Below the pieces are notes generated by a model. The model was not told the DNA's origin. It was given only the letters and a program-made list of their open reading frames with translations, and did not search any database. From positions 1,860,001 through 1,924,000 of the forward strand of contig NZ_LR723670.1 of assembly GCF_902502825.2 (NCBI RefSeq): a DNA stretch of 64,000 bases, written 5' to 3'. Numbering within the stretch: position 1 is the first letter of the stretch; every line of letters begins with the position of its first letter. Shown piece by piece: positions 49,844 through 59,780 of this stretch. The position numbers were made by a program, and so were the translations under genes. The stretch comes from Pseudorhizobium flavum (GTDB lineage Bacteria; Pseudomonadota; Alphaproteobacteria; Rhizobiales; Rhizobiaceae).

Positions 49844-50560
49844 ATGGACAACCAACCCTTCATCGAGTTCCGGCACGTCTCCAAATTCTACGGGCGCGGC
49901 GAGGCAACGATCCGCGCACTTGATCATGTCAACCTGGCCATCAGCAAAGGCGAGTTTGTGTCGATCATGGGTCCGTCGGGTTCCGGCAAGTCCACGGCCA
50001 TGAACATTGTCGGAGGCCTGGACGTGCCCTCCTCCGGCGAGTACCTGTTTCAGGGCATCCCGACCGCCAACTTTACCCGGACTCAACTGACTCTGCTGCG
50101 TCGCCACATGCTTGGCTTCGTGTTCCAGGGTTTCAATCTCCTGGCGCGCACCTCGGCGATCGAGAATGTCGAACTGCCGCTGGTCTATCGCGGCCTGCCC
50201 GCGCGGGAGCGGCGCAAGCTCGCACAGCAAGCGCTCGAGCAGGTGGGCCTTCAGGGCCGTGAAAGCCACACCACTCAAGAACTCTCCGGCGGCCAGCAGC
50301 AGCGGGTGGCAATCGCCAGGGCGATCGTCACCGATCCCGCCGTGTTGCTTGCCGACGAGCCTACGGGCAATCTCGACACCAAGACCAGCCGGGAGATAAT
50401 GGATCTGATCTCCCGCTTGAACCGCGAGCGGAACATCACGGTCATCATGGTCACGCATGAAGAGGACATCGCTGCCTACGGCCGGCGCCTCCTCCGCTTC
50501 GTGGACGGCCGGCTGGCTAGCGATGAGAGCCATGTTCGGGAGGCCCGGCATGTTCCTTGA
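49844..50560 (+). CDS. MacB-like ABC transporter ATP-binding protein
   Basis: 238-residue stand-alone ATPase of the LolD/MacB branch. Walker [18 protein letters not shown]-loop GFVFQGFNLLARTSA, signature ELSGGQQQRVAIARAI and Walker B AVLLADEPTGNLDT are intact. The gene overlaps the permease start (50550) by 11 nt. Unlike E. coli MacB, the ATPase and permease are separate polypeptides. Substrate unknown: peptides, macrolide-like compounds or lipoproteins are possible. Confidence 0.93.
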   Translation: MDNQPFIEFRHVSKFYGRGEATIRALDHVNLAISKGEFVSIMGPSGSGKSTAMNIVGGLDVPSSGEYLFQGIPTANFTRTQLTLLRRHMLGFVFQGFNLLARTSAIENVELPLVYRGLPARERRKLAQQALEQVGLQGRESHTTQELSGGQQQRVAIARAIVTDPAVLLADEPTGNLDTKTSREIMDLISRLNRERNITVIMVTHEEDIAAYGRRLLRFVDGRLASDESHVREARHVP

Positions 50561-51752
50561 GACGGCGAAGCTCGCCCTGAGAGCGATCCGACGCAACTTC
50601 CTGAGATCCTTCCTGACCGTCCTTGGCGTGGTCATCGGCGTGGCGGCCGTGATCGCGATGGTCACCATCGGCAACGGCACGACGGCTCAGGTGCAGGCAG
50701 AACTGACGCGGCTCGGTACCAATACCCTGTTCGTCCGCCCAGGGCAGTGGGGTCCCGGCCGGGCGAGCACGGAAGCAAAGCGGTTTGACGACCGCGACGT
50801 CGAAGCTATCCGCAGCCAGGTAAGTGGGTTGCGCGCTGTCGCCCCCGTCAACCGTGGTAGTGCCACCATCATCGCAGGGGGAGAGAACCGCTCCTCCAGC
50901 GTCATCGGCACCACCAACGACTACCTGATCGCACAGGACTGGGACCTCGCCTCCGGGCGCGTTTTCCTCCCCGGCGAGGAGCGAGGCCAGGCGGCCTGTC
51001 TCATTGGAGAGACGGTGAGGCGCGAGCTTTTCGGCACGGCTGATCCGGTAGGGCAAACAATCCGTGTCAGCAATATTGCATGCCCGGTGGTCGGGCTGCT
51101 TGCGTCCAAGGGCCAGTCGGGCCTGGGGGAAGATCAGGATGAGACGATCATCATGCCGCTGAAGCTGCACCAGCGGCGTATCGGCGGCACCACCACCATT
51201 TCCAGCATCACCCTCTCGGCCCAGGATCGCGTCTCCACCGCCATGGTGCAGGCCGATGTCGAAAGCCTCCTGCGCGAGCGCCGCCGGATCGGAATCGGCC
51301 GCGATGATGACTTTTCCGTCGCGAACATGTCGCAGATGGCAGCGGCAATGACCGGTACCACGACATTGCTGACGGGGCTTCTCGGCGCGGTGGCTGCCGT
51401 CAGCCTGCTTGTCGGGGGTATCGGCATCATGAACATCATGCTCGTCTCGGTGACCGAGCGAACCCGGGAGATCGGCATCCGTTTGGCGATCGGTGCGCTG
51501 GAAAGCCAGGTGCTGACGCAGTTCCTGGTCGAGGCGGTCATGCTCTCGGTCTTCGGAGGCGTGGGGGGAATTCTGACCGGACTTGGCCTCGCCTATGGCG
51601 TGGTCGGCTTCCTGAACGTCCCCTTCGTGACCAGCCCGACGATCATCCTCGTCGCTTTCGCCTTTTCAGCCGTGATCGGCGTCGTATTCGGCTACTTCCC
51701 TGCCCGCCGCGCCGCGCAGATGAACCCGATAGACGCGTTGCGCCATGAATAA
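50550..51752 (+). CDS. MacB-like ABC transporter permease
   Basis: 400-residue permease with the MacB_PCD plus FtsX topology. One N-terminal membrane segment (FLRSFLTVLGVVIGVAAVIAMVTIG), a large periplasmic domain (about residues 50-270), then three C-terminal segments with the FtsX motif GGIGIMNIMLVSVTERTREIGIRLAIGA. The ATG at 50550 has a GGGAGG ribosome site overlapping the ATPase gene end; earlier in-frame starts lie inside the ATPase coding region. It ends NPIDALRHE, typical for the family. Confidence 0.93.
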   Translation: MFLETAKLALRAIRRNFLRSFLTVLGVVIGVAAVIAMVTIGNGTTAQVQAELTRLGTNTLFVRPGQWGPGRASTEAKRFDDRDVEAIRSQVSGLRAVAPVNRGSATIIAGGENRSSSVIGTTNDYLIAQDWDLASGRVFLPGEERGQAACLIGETVRRELFGTADPVGQTIRVSNIACPVVGLLASKGQSGLGEDQDETIIMPLKLHQRRIGGTTTISSITLSAQDRVSTAMVQADVESLLRERRRIGIGRDDDFSVANMSQMAAAMTGTTTLLTGLLGAVAAVSLLVGGIGIMNIMLVSVTERTREIGIRLAIGALESQVLTQFLVEAVMLSVFGGVGGILTGLGLAYGVVGFLNVPFVTSPTIILVAFAFSAVIGVVFGYFPARRAAQMNPIDALRHE

Positions 51753-51789
51753 GCTGGAAGAAAGTCGCAGCAGGAAGCGGAAGGACGGC

Positions 51790-52182
51790 TCAGCCTGCGT
51801 GCGACTGCTCGGCGCGCTCGCGTGCCAATGCAGCCAGATCAGCCGGCTTCAATTCGACTGACTCGCCGCAGCCGCATGCCGACGTCTGGTTCGGATTCAC
51901 GAAGGTGAAGCCCGATCTCATCTTCGTCGATTCGAAATCCATCTGGGTGCCGAGGAGGTAAAGGACGGCAGAGGGCTCGACCCAGACTTGCGCACCCGCG
52001 TGCTCGATCAGGTCGTCCTTGGGATTCGGCTCCGTGACCAGATCGATTGTGTACTCCATCCCGGCACAACCGCCCTTCTTGATGCCGACGCGCACGCCTT
52101 TTGCATCAGGACCGGAGTTCCCGACGATCGCCTTAACGCGGTCGGCCGCGGCGTCAGTCATGCTCATTACTGCAAAGCCCAT
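51790..52182 (-). CDS. sufA: A-type iron-sulfur cluster carrier SufA
   Basis: 130-residue HesB/IscA/SufA family carrier that passes Fe-S clusters to apoproteins. The three conserved cysteines are in KKGGCAGMEY (first) and SACGCGES (second and third) near the C-terminus. It is the last gene of the suf operon. The start MGFAVMSMTDAAADRVK at 52182 is used; a Met seven residues later is possible. It is convergent with the MacB-like permease, with 37 bp between stops. Confidence 0.94.
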   Translation of the reverse strand: MGFAVMSMTDAAADRVKAIVGNSGPDAKGVRVGIKKGGCAGMEYTIDLVTEPNPKDDLIEHAGAQVWVEPSAVLYLLGTQMDFESTKMRSGFTFVNPNQTSACGCGESVELKPADLAALARERAEQSHAG

Positions 52183-52257
52183 GGGCCAGTGCTCCTTCCA
52201 TCCCCGGCTTCAAGGGCCGGTGCTGTTGGATCAATGTAGGTTCCGCCCGTAAGGCGA

Positions 52258-52638
52258 TCAATACCAGCCGACGGCGACCTGGGCCTCCTCGGACATCCGC
52301 TCCGGCGTCCACGGCGGATCGAAGGTCATCTCGACCTCGACGCCTGAGACACCCTCCACGGCTCCGACCGCATTCTCCACCCAGCCAGGCATCTCCCCGG
52401 CGACGGGGCAGCCGGGGGCCGTCAGGGTCATGACGATCTTGACCATGCGATCGTCCTCGATGTCGATCTTGTAGATCAGTCCAAGCTCGAAGATGTCCGC
52501 CGGAATTTCCGGATCATAAACGGTCTTCAGCGCGGCGATGATGTCATCGCTAAGCCGCGCCAGTTCTTCCTGCGGGATCGCCGACTTGACGATGCCTTCG
52601 CGGGCATCCCACTTCAGTTCGCTGTCTTCCACGGCCAT
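52258..52638 (-). CDS. sufT: SUF system assembly protein SufT-like (MIP18/DUF59 family)
   Basis: 126-residue MIP18-family protein used in Fe-S cluster maturation or repair. The signature is IIAALKTVYDPEIPADIFELGLIYKIDI and, after it, VMTLTAPGCPVAGEMPGWV, with the reactive Cys in TAPGCPVA. The ATG at 52638 fits the family; the frame is open to 52707 but overlaps sufS. It lies 10 nt after the sufS stop. In Rhizobiales this gene is a standard member of the suf operon between sufS and sufA (often called sufX). Confidence 0.9.
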   Translation of the reverse strand: MAVEDSELKWDAREGIVKSAIPQEELARLSDDIIAALKTVYDPEIPADIFELGLIYKIDIEDDRMVKIVMTLTAPGCPVAGEMPGWVENAVGAVEGVSGVEVEMTFDPPWTPERMSEEAQVAVGWY

Positions 52639-52648
52639 GGCAAGGTCC

Positions 52649-53890
52649 TCAGGCAAAGAATGTACGGGCGTAGTCGAGCGCATCTGCGAGAGCGTCGACC
52701 TCGGCACGTGTATTGTACATGCCGAACGATGCGCGGCATGTGGAGGTAACGCCGAACCGCTTTAAGAGCGGCATGGCGCAATGGGTACCGGCACGAACGG
52801 CGACGCCTCGGCGATCGATGACCATCGAGACGTCATGGGCATGAATGCCGGCGAGTTCGAACGAGAAGATTGCGCCCTTCCCCGGTGCATTGCCGATGAT
52901 CCGCAGCGAATTGATCGCCCGCAGCCGTTCGGCAGCGTAAGCCGCCAGATCGGCTTCATGCTTCGCAATCGCTTCGCGACCGATGGCGTCAATGTAGTCG
53001 AGCGCGTAGCCCAGCCCGATCGCCTGGACGATCGGGGGCGTTCCCGCTTCAAACCGATGCGGCGGATCGTTGTAGGTGATCTCGTCTTCGCTGACGTCGA
53101 CGATCATCTCGCCGCCGCCCTGGAAAGGCCGCATCTCCTGCAGCCGTTCCTTCTTGCCGTAGAGCACACCGATGCCGGAGGGCCCGTAGAGCTTGTGGCC
53201 GGTCATCACGTACCAGTCGCAGTCGATGTCCTGGACGTCCACCGGCATGTGAACCGCGCCCTGGCTACCGTCGATCAAGACCGGAATACCGCGATCATGG
53301 GCGATACGGCAGACCTCCTTGACGGGCACCACCGTGCCCAGGGCGTTCGACATATGGGTGACAGCGACCAGCTTGGTCTTGTCCGTCAGCGACTTCTCGA
53401 AGTCCTCGATGTGGAAGGCGCCGTCCTCATCGACCGGCACCCAGACCAGCTTCGCGCCCTGTCGCTCCCGGAGGAAATGCCACGGCACGATGTTGGAGTG
53501 GTGCTCCATGATGGTGATGACGATCTCGTCGTCCTCGCCGATCTTCGGCATCCCCCAGCCATACGCCACCGTATTGATGGCCTCAGTGGAGGACTTCGTG
53601 AAGACGATGTCGTCCACCGATGGAGCGTTGAGGAACCGTCTTACCTTCTCGCGAGCGCCTTCATAGGCATCCGTCGCCGCGTTCGACAAGAAGTGCAGGC
53701 CGCGATGGACATTTGCATATTCCTGCGAATAGGCGTGTGCTATCGCGTCGATCACGACCTGCGGCTTCTGGGCCGAGGCGCCATTGTCCAGATACACCAG
53801 AGGCTTGCCGTAGACCTCCCGCGACAGGATCGGAAAATCCCGGCGAATGGCTTCGACATCGTATTCTGTCGCTGGCGTGATCTGGTCCAT
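52649..53890 (-). CDS. sufS: Cysteine desulfurase SufS
   Basis: 413-residue PLP-dependent desulfurase of the SufS (group II) type. The PLP-binding Lys is in DWYVMTGHKLYGPSGIGVLYG, the catalytic Cys in RAGTHCAMPLLKRFG (group II RxGxHC motif), and LDNGASAQKPQ near the N-terminus is also typical. It delivers persulfide sulfur to SufB in the cytoplasm. The start MDQITPATEYDVEAIRRDFP is at 53890, right beside the sufD stop (53893), with sufT 10 nt downstream. The longer open frame to 54169 lies inside sufD. Confidence 0.96.
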   Translation of the reverse strand: MDQITPATEYDVEAIRRDFPILSREVYGKPLVYLDNGASAQKPQVVIDAIAHAYSQEYANVHRGLHFLSNAATDAYEGAREKVRRFLNAPSVDDIVFTKSSTEAINTVAYGWGMPKIGEDDEIVITIMEHHSNIVPWHFLRERQGAKLVWVPVDEDGAFHIEDFEKSLTDKTKLVAVTHMSNALGTVVPVKEVCRIAHDRGIPVLIDGSQGAVHMPVDVQDIDCDWYVMTGHKLYGPSGIGVLYGKKERLQEMRPFQGGGEMIVDVSEDEITYNDPPHRFEAGTPPIVQAIGLGYALDYIDAIGREAIAKHEADLAAYAAERLRAINSLRIIGNAPGKGAIFSFELAGIHAHDVSMVIDRRGVAVRAGTHCAMPLLKRFGVTSTCRASFGMYNTRAEVDALADALDYARTFFA

Positions 53891-53892
53891 GG

Positions 53893-55170
53893 TCAGGCGT
53901 GCTTTTCCAGCCAAGTCGAGATGACGCTTTCCAGCGCCTCGACCAGCTTTTCGTCCTCGAGTTCCTCGACAATCTCGGCGACGAAGGCATTGACCAGCAT
54001 GGCCCGTGCCACGTTCTCCGGGATCCCGCGCGAGCGCAGATAGTAGAGTTGGTTCTTGTCGATGTCCGTGACGGTCGCACCGTGGCCGCAGACCACGTCG
54101 TCGGCGAAGATCTCCAACTCGGGCTTCACGGAAAACTCGCCGTCGTCCGTCAGCAGGAGCGTGTTGCAAGCCATCTTGGCATCGGTCTTCTGGGCGTCAG
54201 GCGCGACGCGAATCATGCCTTGGAAGACGCCCTTGGCGCGATCAAAGACCACGTTGCGGATGATCTCGGTCGAACTGGTGTGCGGCACGTTGTGGCCGAG
54301 CACCAGCGTGACGTCCGTGTGGGTTTCCTGGCCGAGGAGATTGACGCCGCGGAGGGTCAGTTCGCTGCCCTCGCCCTCGACGTCGATCCGCAGTTCCTGT
54401 CGCACCAGCTTGCCGCCGACATTGACGACGAAGAGCTTCAGCTTCGCTTCGGCTGCAAAGCGCACGCGGATCTGGCCGAGATGCGTGTCATCGGCGCCCT
54501 GTTCCTGCAGGATCACCCAAACCACGTCGGCGCCCTCTTCCAGTGTCAGGTCGCTGATGGAGGATACGAAGGCGGCGTCACCAGTCACCGAGCGGTGACG
54601 TTCGATGATCGTCGCCCGGGAACCCGCGCCGAACGTCACCGGGAAGCGGGTATGAACCTGCCCTGCCCCGTGCAGCGCCTGCAGCTCGATCGGCGCTTCT
54701 ACCGTTGCGCCGGCCGGCACATTGATCTGGTAACCGTCGCGGACAAAGCTGCCGTTGATCTTGCCGATCGCGTCGTCCTTGTCGCGGGCCGTGAGCGATT
54801 GCGCGGCCGCACCGCTGACGAGGGTGTCGGCAAAACTGGAAACCTCGGCGCCCTCGACGATAACGGACGGCGCGGCAGCACCCTGAAGGACCGGCAATAC
54901 TTGTGCGCCTTCAATGAGCGAAGCAACGGGTTCAATCGTCGGCGCCACCACGTTCGCGGCCGGCACAGCGCGCAGCAGCGTGCGCAGGTCCGTGTAGTGC
55001 CAGGATTCGACCCGGCGCGTCGGGAGCCCGGACGTCTTCAAGTCGTCCAGCAGACGGTCGCGGGTACCCGCAACAGCACCGTTGCCCGGCAGGCTCCCCA
55101 TCTGTTCGTTGTAGGCCTCGATCAGCGCCGTTTCGGCTGCCGTCAGGCGATTGGTCATCTGAATGTTCAT
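53893..55170 (-). CDS. sufD: Fe-S cluster scaffold protein SufD
   Basis: 425-residue SufD, the partner of SufB in the SufBC2D scaffold. The beta-helix core (VTGDAAFVSSISDLTLEEGADVVWVILQEQGADDTHLGQIRVR) and the C-terminal VCGHGATVTDIDKNQLYYLRSRGIPENVARAMLVNAFVAEI with the conserved His are present. The ATG at 55170 follows AAGGATG; MTNRL at residue 5 could also start. It lies 21 nt after sufC. An antisense frame of similar length is a coding shadow. Confidence 0.95.
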   Translation of the reverse strand: MNIQMTNRLTAAETALIEAYNEQMGSLPGNGAVAGTRDRLLDDLKTSGLPTRRVESWHYTDLRTLLRAVPAANVVAPTIEPVASLIEGAQVLPVLQGAAAPSVIVEGAEVSSFADTLVSGAAAQSLTARDKDDAIGKINGSFVRDGYQINVPAGATVEAPIELQALHGAGQVHTRFPVTFGAGSRATIIERHRSVTGDAAFVSSISDLTLEEGADVVWVILQEQGADDTHLGQIRVRFAAEAKLKLFVVNVGGKLVRQELRIDVEGEGSELTLRGVNLLGQETHTDVTLVLGHNVPHTSSTEIIRNVVFDRAKGVFQGMIRVAPDAQKTDAKMACNTLLLTDDGEFSVKPELEIFADDVVCGHGATVTDIDKNQLYYLRSRGIPENVARAMLVNAFVAEIVEELEDEKLVEALESVISTWLEKHA

Positions 55171-55191
55171 GTCTACATCCTTCCCGGGGGT

Positions 55192-55947
55192 TCAGGCAGC
55201 TTCCCCGATGATGTCTGCATAGCCATTGGCTTCGAGTTCGAGCGCCAGGTTCTTGTCTCCGGAGCGGATGACCTGGCCCTTGTAGAGCACGTGGACCGTG
55301 TCCGGGACGATGTATTCGAGCAGGCGCTGGTAGTGCGTGATGACGATCACGGCGCGATCGGGGGACTTCAGCGCATTGACGCCATCCGCAACGATCTTCA
55401 GCGCATCGATATCGAGGCCGGAATCGGTCTCATCCAGGATGCAGAGCTTCGGCTCGAGCAGCGCCATCTGCAGGATTTCCGCGCGCTTCTTCTCGCCACC
55501 CGAGAAGCCGACGTTCAACGGCCGGCGCAGCATTGCAGGATCGATCTTCAACTCGCCAGCGGCTTCCTTGACCCGACGCATGAATTCCGGGGTCGTGAGT
55601 TCTTCTTCGCCACGCGCCTTGCGCTGCTCGTTCATCGCGATCTTGAGGAACTGCATGGTGGCAACGCCCGGGATCTCGACCGGGTACTGGAAAGCGAGGA
55701 AGATGCCCTTGGAGGCGCGCTCCGCCGGGTCGAGTTCGAGAATGCTCTCGCCGTTGTAGAGGATGTCACCCTCGGTGACTTCGTAGTCTTCGCGGCCGGA
55801 GAGGATATAGGACAAGGTCGACTTGCCCGAGCCGTTCGGCCCCATGATGGCTGCGACCTCACCCGGCTTTACGGACAGGTTCAGGCCGCGGATGATCTCG
55901 GTGCCGTCTTCGGCGATGCGGGCGTGCAGGTTCTTGATCTCAAGCAT
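55192..55947 (-). CDS. sufC: SUF system ATPase SufC
   Basis: 251-residue soluble ABC-type ATPase of the SufBC2D complex. Walker A GPNGSGKSTLSYILSG, signature GFSGGEKKRAEILQMAL and Walker B LCILDETDSGLDIDALK are intact; the SufC-specific RMKEAAGEL-type region (RRVKEAAGELKIDPAM) is present. It sits between sufB (62-nt gap) and sufD (21-nt gap). Confidence 0.96.
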   Translation of the reverse strand: MLEIKNLHARIAEDGTEIIRGLNLSVKPGEVAAIMGPNGSGKSTLSYILSGREDYEVTEGDILYNGESILELDPAERASKGIFLAFQYPVEIPGVATMQFLKIAMNEQRKARGEEELTTPEFMRRVKEAAGELKIDPAMLRRPLNVGFSGGEKKRAEILQMALLEPKLCILDETDSGLDIDALKIVADGVNALKSPDRAVIVITHYQRLLEYIVPDTVHVLYKGQVIRSGDKNLALELEANGYADIIGEAA

Positions 55948-56009
55948 TTACAAATCCTCTCGGACAAACATCGTTGCGTGCAGCGCACGTAGATTGCGAA
56001 TTGGTGGCG

Positions 56010-57479
<1,470 letters not shown>

Positions 57480-57620
57480 GCGCGTTCTCCAACTGTCAGC
57501 CGGCAGTCGAGCCGGCGCCTCTTTGTTCGGACGGGAAGTTCCGCCTTTATGTAGTTGCCAAAAGGCGCGTTTCACACCTCGCGGCAAGCGGAAAGTTGCC
57601 TTTCCGCAAGTTTATTGCTG

Positions 57621-58787
57621 CTAGGCAGCCTCTCCTGCCGGACGTCGCCGGTCGGAAATCTTCTTGAACGCAGCAAGCGTCGCTGCAATGTCATCTCGGG
57701 TGGTCTTGGGCCCAATGGAAATCCGCAGGCCTCCGATCTCGTTGTCGAATCCCATGGCCGTCAGCACCTGGCTCTGCCCCACCTTTCCGGAGGAGCACGC
57801 GGAGCCTGCCGAGATCGCAACTCCTTCGAGATCAAAAGCGATCTGCCCTGTTTCCGACTTCAAGCCCGGGAGGCTGAAAAAGCAGGTATTGGCGACCCGG
57901 TCGACGTCACGCCCATGGATGATGACGTCCGGCGCTGCGGCAAGCATTCCAGCCTCCAGATCATCCCGCAAACGGGGGATTAGAGAATTTCGCTCGCCTA
58001 ATCCTTCAAGTGCTGCTTCAGCCGCAGCCGCGAAGCCAATGATCGCGTGGAAATTCTCTGTCCCCGACCGGTGACCCTTCTCCTGGCCGCCGCCCCGGAT
58101 GAGAGGCTCCGGCATCAGGGCCTCACCCCGCGCCACCAAGGCCCCCACCCCCTTCGGGCCGCCGATCTTGTGGGATGTGAGGATCAGGAAATCCGCATCG
58201 AGAGCAGCAATATCCACCGGTATGCGACCAACAGCCTGGACCGCGTCCACGATGAGAAGCCCGCCATACCGATGCACGATCTGCGCAGCTTCGGAAACAG
58301 GCTGGATGACGCCGGTCTCGTTGTTGACCAGCATCAACGCCACCATGGGCAGACCGGCTGACCGATCGTGGCCTGCCAGCGCCTGTTCCAGGGCCTCGAG
58401 ATCCACGACACCTGAGCGCGTGGCGGCGAACCGGCTTATCTGCTCCGGGGCGAACCGTCCGCCTTCGCGGACGGCTGAGTGCTCGATCGCCGAAGCATAG
58501 AGGCGGCTTACCTTGAGCGGTGAGCGCCCCATACGGAAATCAGGTGTCAACACATGATTGATCGCTTCGGTCGCACCGCTCGTGAAGATCACATGGGCGG
58601 GCTCCGCCCCGACAAGAGCGGCAACATGACGCCGGGACTTTTCGACAGCCGCACGAGCCGCCCGGCCTTCGGCGTGGACGGAGGAAGCATTGCCGGGAAG
58701 TGCAAACGTGTCGACCATCGCCTGCCGCGCTTCATCCATGAGCGGAGCGGTCGCGTTCCAGTCCATGTACACCCGTGCCAAAGCCAT
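57621..58787 (-). CDS. Cysteine desulfurase of the NifS/IscS type (first gene of the suf operon)
   Basis: 388-residue PLP-dependent group I desulfurase. Motifs: YMDWNATAPLMDEAR at the N-terminus, SHKIGGPKGVGAL with the PLP Lys, and the flexible catalytic-Cys loop SAGSACSSGKVGQSQVLTAMG. The operon thus encodes two desulfurases, this NifS/IscS-like one and SufS, as is usual in rhizobia. The ATG at 58787 was chosen over the frame start at 58850. About 127 nt upstream of the ATG begins an Irr-type box, next to a recognisable promoter; iron-dependent control of the whole operon is expected. Confidence 0.93.
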   Translation of the reverse strand: MALARVYMDWNATAPLMDEARQAMVDTFALPGNASSVHAEGRAARAAVEKSRRHVAALVGAEPAHVIFTSGATEAINHVLTPDFRMGRSPLKVSRLYASAIEHSAVREGGRFAPEQISRFAATRSGVVDLEALEQALAGHDRSAGLPMVALMLVNNETGVIQPVSEAAQIVHRYGGLLIVDAVQAVGRIPVDIAALDADFLILTSHKIGGPKGVGALVARGEALMPEPLIRGGGQEKGHRSGTENFHAIIGFAAAAEAALEGLGERNSLIPRLRDDLEAGMLAAAPDVIIHGRDVDRVANTCFFSLPGLKSETGQIAFDLEGVAISAGSACSSGKVGQSQVLTAMGFDNEIGGLRISIGPKTTRDDIAATLAAFKKISDRRRPAGEAA

Positions 58788-58913
58788 TGCCCGACCCGTT
58801 TTCCTTCCTAGATACCCGGTCAACTCAGCGCAGCGCCGGAGCAGCCGCATTTTTCTTGAAATTCAAAACAGCCTTGCCGTAAGAGACGTCAGCCGGCCAT
58901 GAGGCGGCCCAAG

Positions 58914-58930
58914 TTTCGAATGGTTCTAAA
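58914..58930 (-). promoter_or_regulatory. Irr-type iron control element (ICE) of the suf operon
   Basis: On the minus strand the sequence is TTTAGAA-CCA-TTCGAAA, a 17-bp inverted repeat that differs at one position from the Rhizobiales ICE consensus TTTAGAA-N3-TTCTAAA. It overlaps the predicted transcription start, a place suited to repression. Confidence 0.72.
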
Positions 58931-58935
58931 CTGAG

Positions 58936-58964
58936 TTCTAGAAAAGCTGACCGGCTTCGTCAAG
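58936..58964 (-). promoter_or_regulatory. Predicted promoter of the nifS-suf operon
   Basis: On the minus strand: -35 CTTGAC (58964-58959), 17-bp spacer, -10 CTAGAA (58941-58936), close to the rhizobial housekeeping pattern CTTGAC-N17-CTATAT. The start site would fall at about 58930, inside the ICE. Confidence 0.65.
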
Positions 58965-59012
58965 TCTTACTTGACGCTCAGTGCCCGACCAGAACACGTG
59001 ACCGGAGTACCA

Positions 59013-59690
59013 ATGCCCGAAGTCATCTTCAACGGCCCCGCAGGTCGACTGGAAGGCCGCTACCAGCCTTCCAAGGAAAAAAGCGCACCGATCGCCATCA
59101 TCCTGCATCCGCATCCGCAGTTCGGCGGCACGATGAACAACCAGATCGTCTACCAGCTCTTCTACATGTTCCAGAAGCGCGGCTTCACGACGCTTCGGTT
59201 CAATTTTCGTGGCATCGGACGCAGCCAGGGAGAGTTCGACCACGGCGCAGGCGAGCTTTCGGACGCGGCATCCGCTCTCGATTGGGTCCAGAGCCTTCAT
59301 CCGGACTCCAAGAGCTGCTGGGTCGCCGGTTATTCCTTCGGCGCGTGGATCGGGATGCAGCTTCTCATGCGCCGCCCCGAAATCGAAGGTTTCATGTCGA
59401 TCGCGCCACAGCCGAATATCTACGATTTTTCCTTCCTGGCGCCCTGCCCCTCGTCCGGCCTGATCATTCATGGCAATGCCGACAAGGTGGCGCCCGAAAA
59501 GGACGTCCTGGGTCTGGTCGACAAACTGAAGACCCAGAAGGGCATCCTGATCACGCACAAGACGGTGGAAGGTGCGAACCACTTCTTCAATGGTCAGGTC
59601 GACCATTTGCTGGCGGAGTGCGAGGATTATCTCGACCGCCGCCTCGAAGGCGATCTGGTGCCTGAACCTGCTGCCAAACGGATAAGGTAA
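59013..59690 (+). CDS. Alpha/beta hydrolase
   Basis: 225-residue cytoplasmic serine hydrolase. The nucleophile elbow is GYSFGAW (G-x-S-x-G, Ser at about residue 107), with an oxyanion segment LHPHPQFGGTMNNQIVYQLF near residue 30, Asp in NADKVAPEKD and catalytic His in VEGANHFFNG. This HPHP...GGTMxN type is common in proteobacteria; substrate unknown. The ATG at 59013 follows GGAG. It is divergent from the suf operon (225 bp between starts), the same arrangement as in other rhizobia. Confidence 0.88.
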   Translation: MPEVIFNGPAGRLEGRYQPSKEKSAPIAIILHPHPQFGGTMNNQIVYQLFYMFQKRGFTTLRFNFRGIGRSQGEFDHGAGELSDAASALDWVQSLHPDSKSCWVAGYSFGAWIGMQLLMRRPEIEGFMSIAPQPNIYDFSFLAPCPSSGLIIHGNADKVAPEKDVLGLVDKLKTQKGILITHKTVEGANHFFNGQVDHLLAECEDYLDRRLEGDLVPEPAAKRIR

Positions 59691-59780
59691 GCCGAACAGC
59701 ACTGCGAGCTTTAGCGGCCGCCGTAACGGGCGGCCGTTCGCGTTCAGAGCCATTGCGGGGTGGTACCTGCTGCCAGGCGT

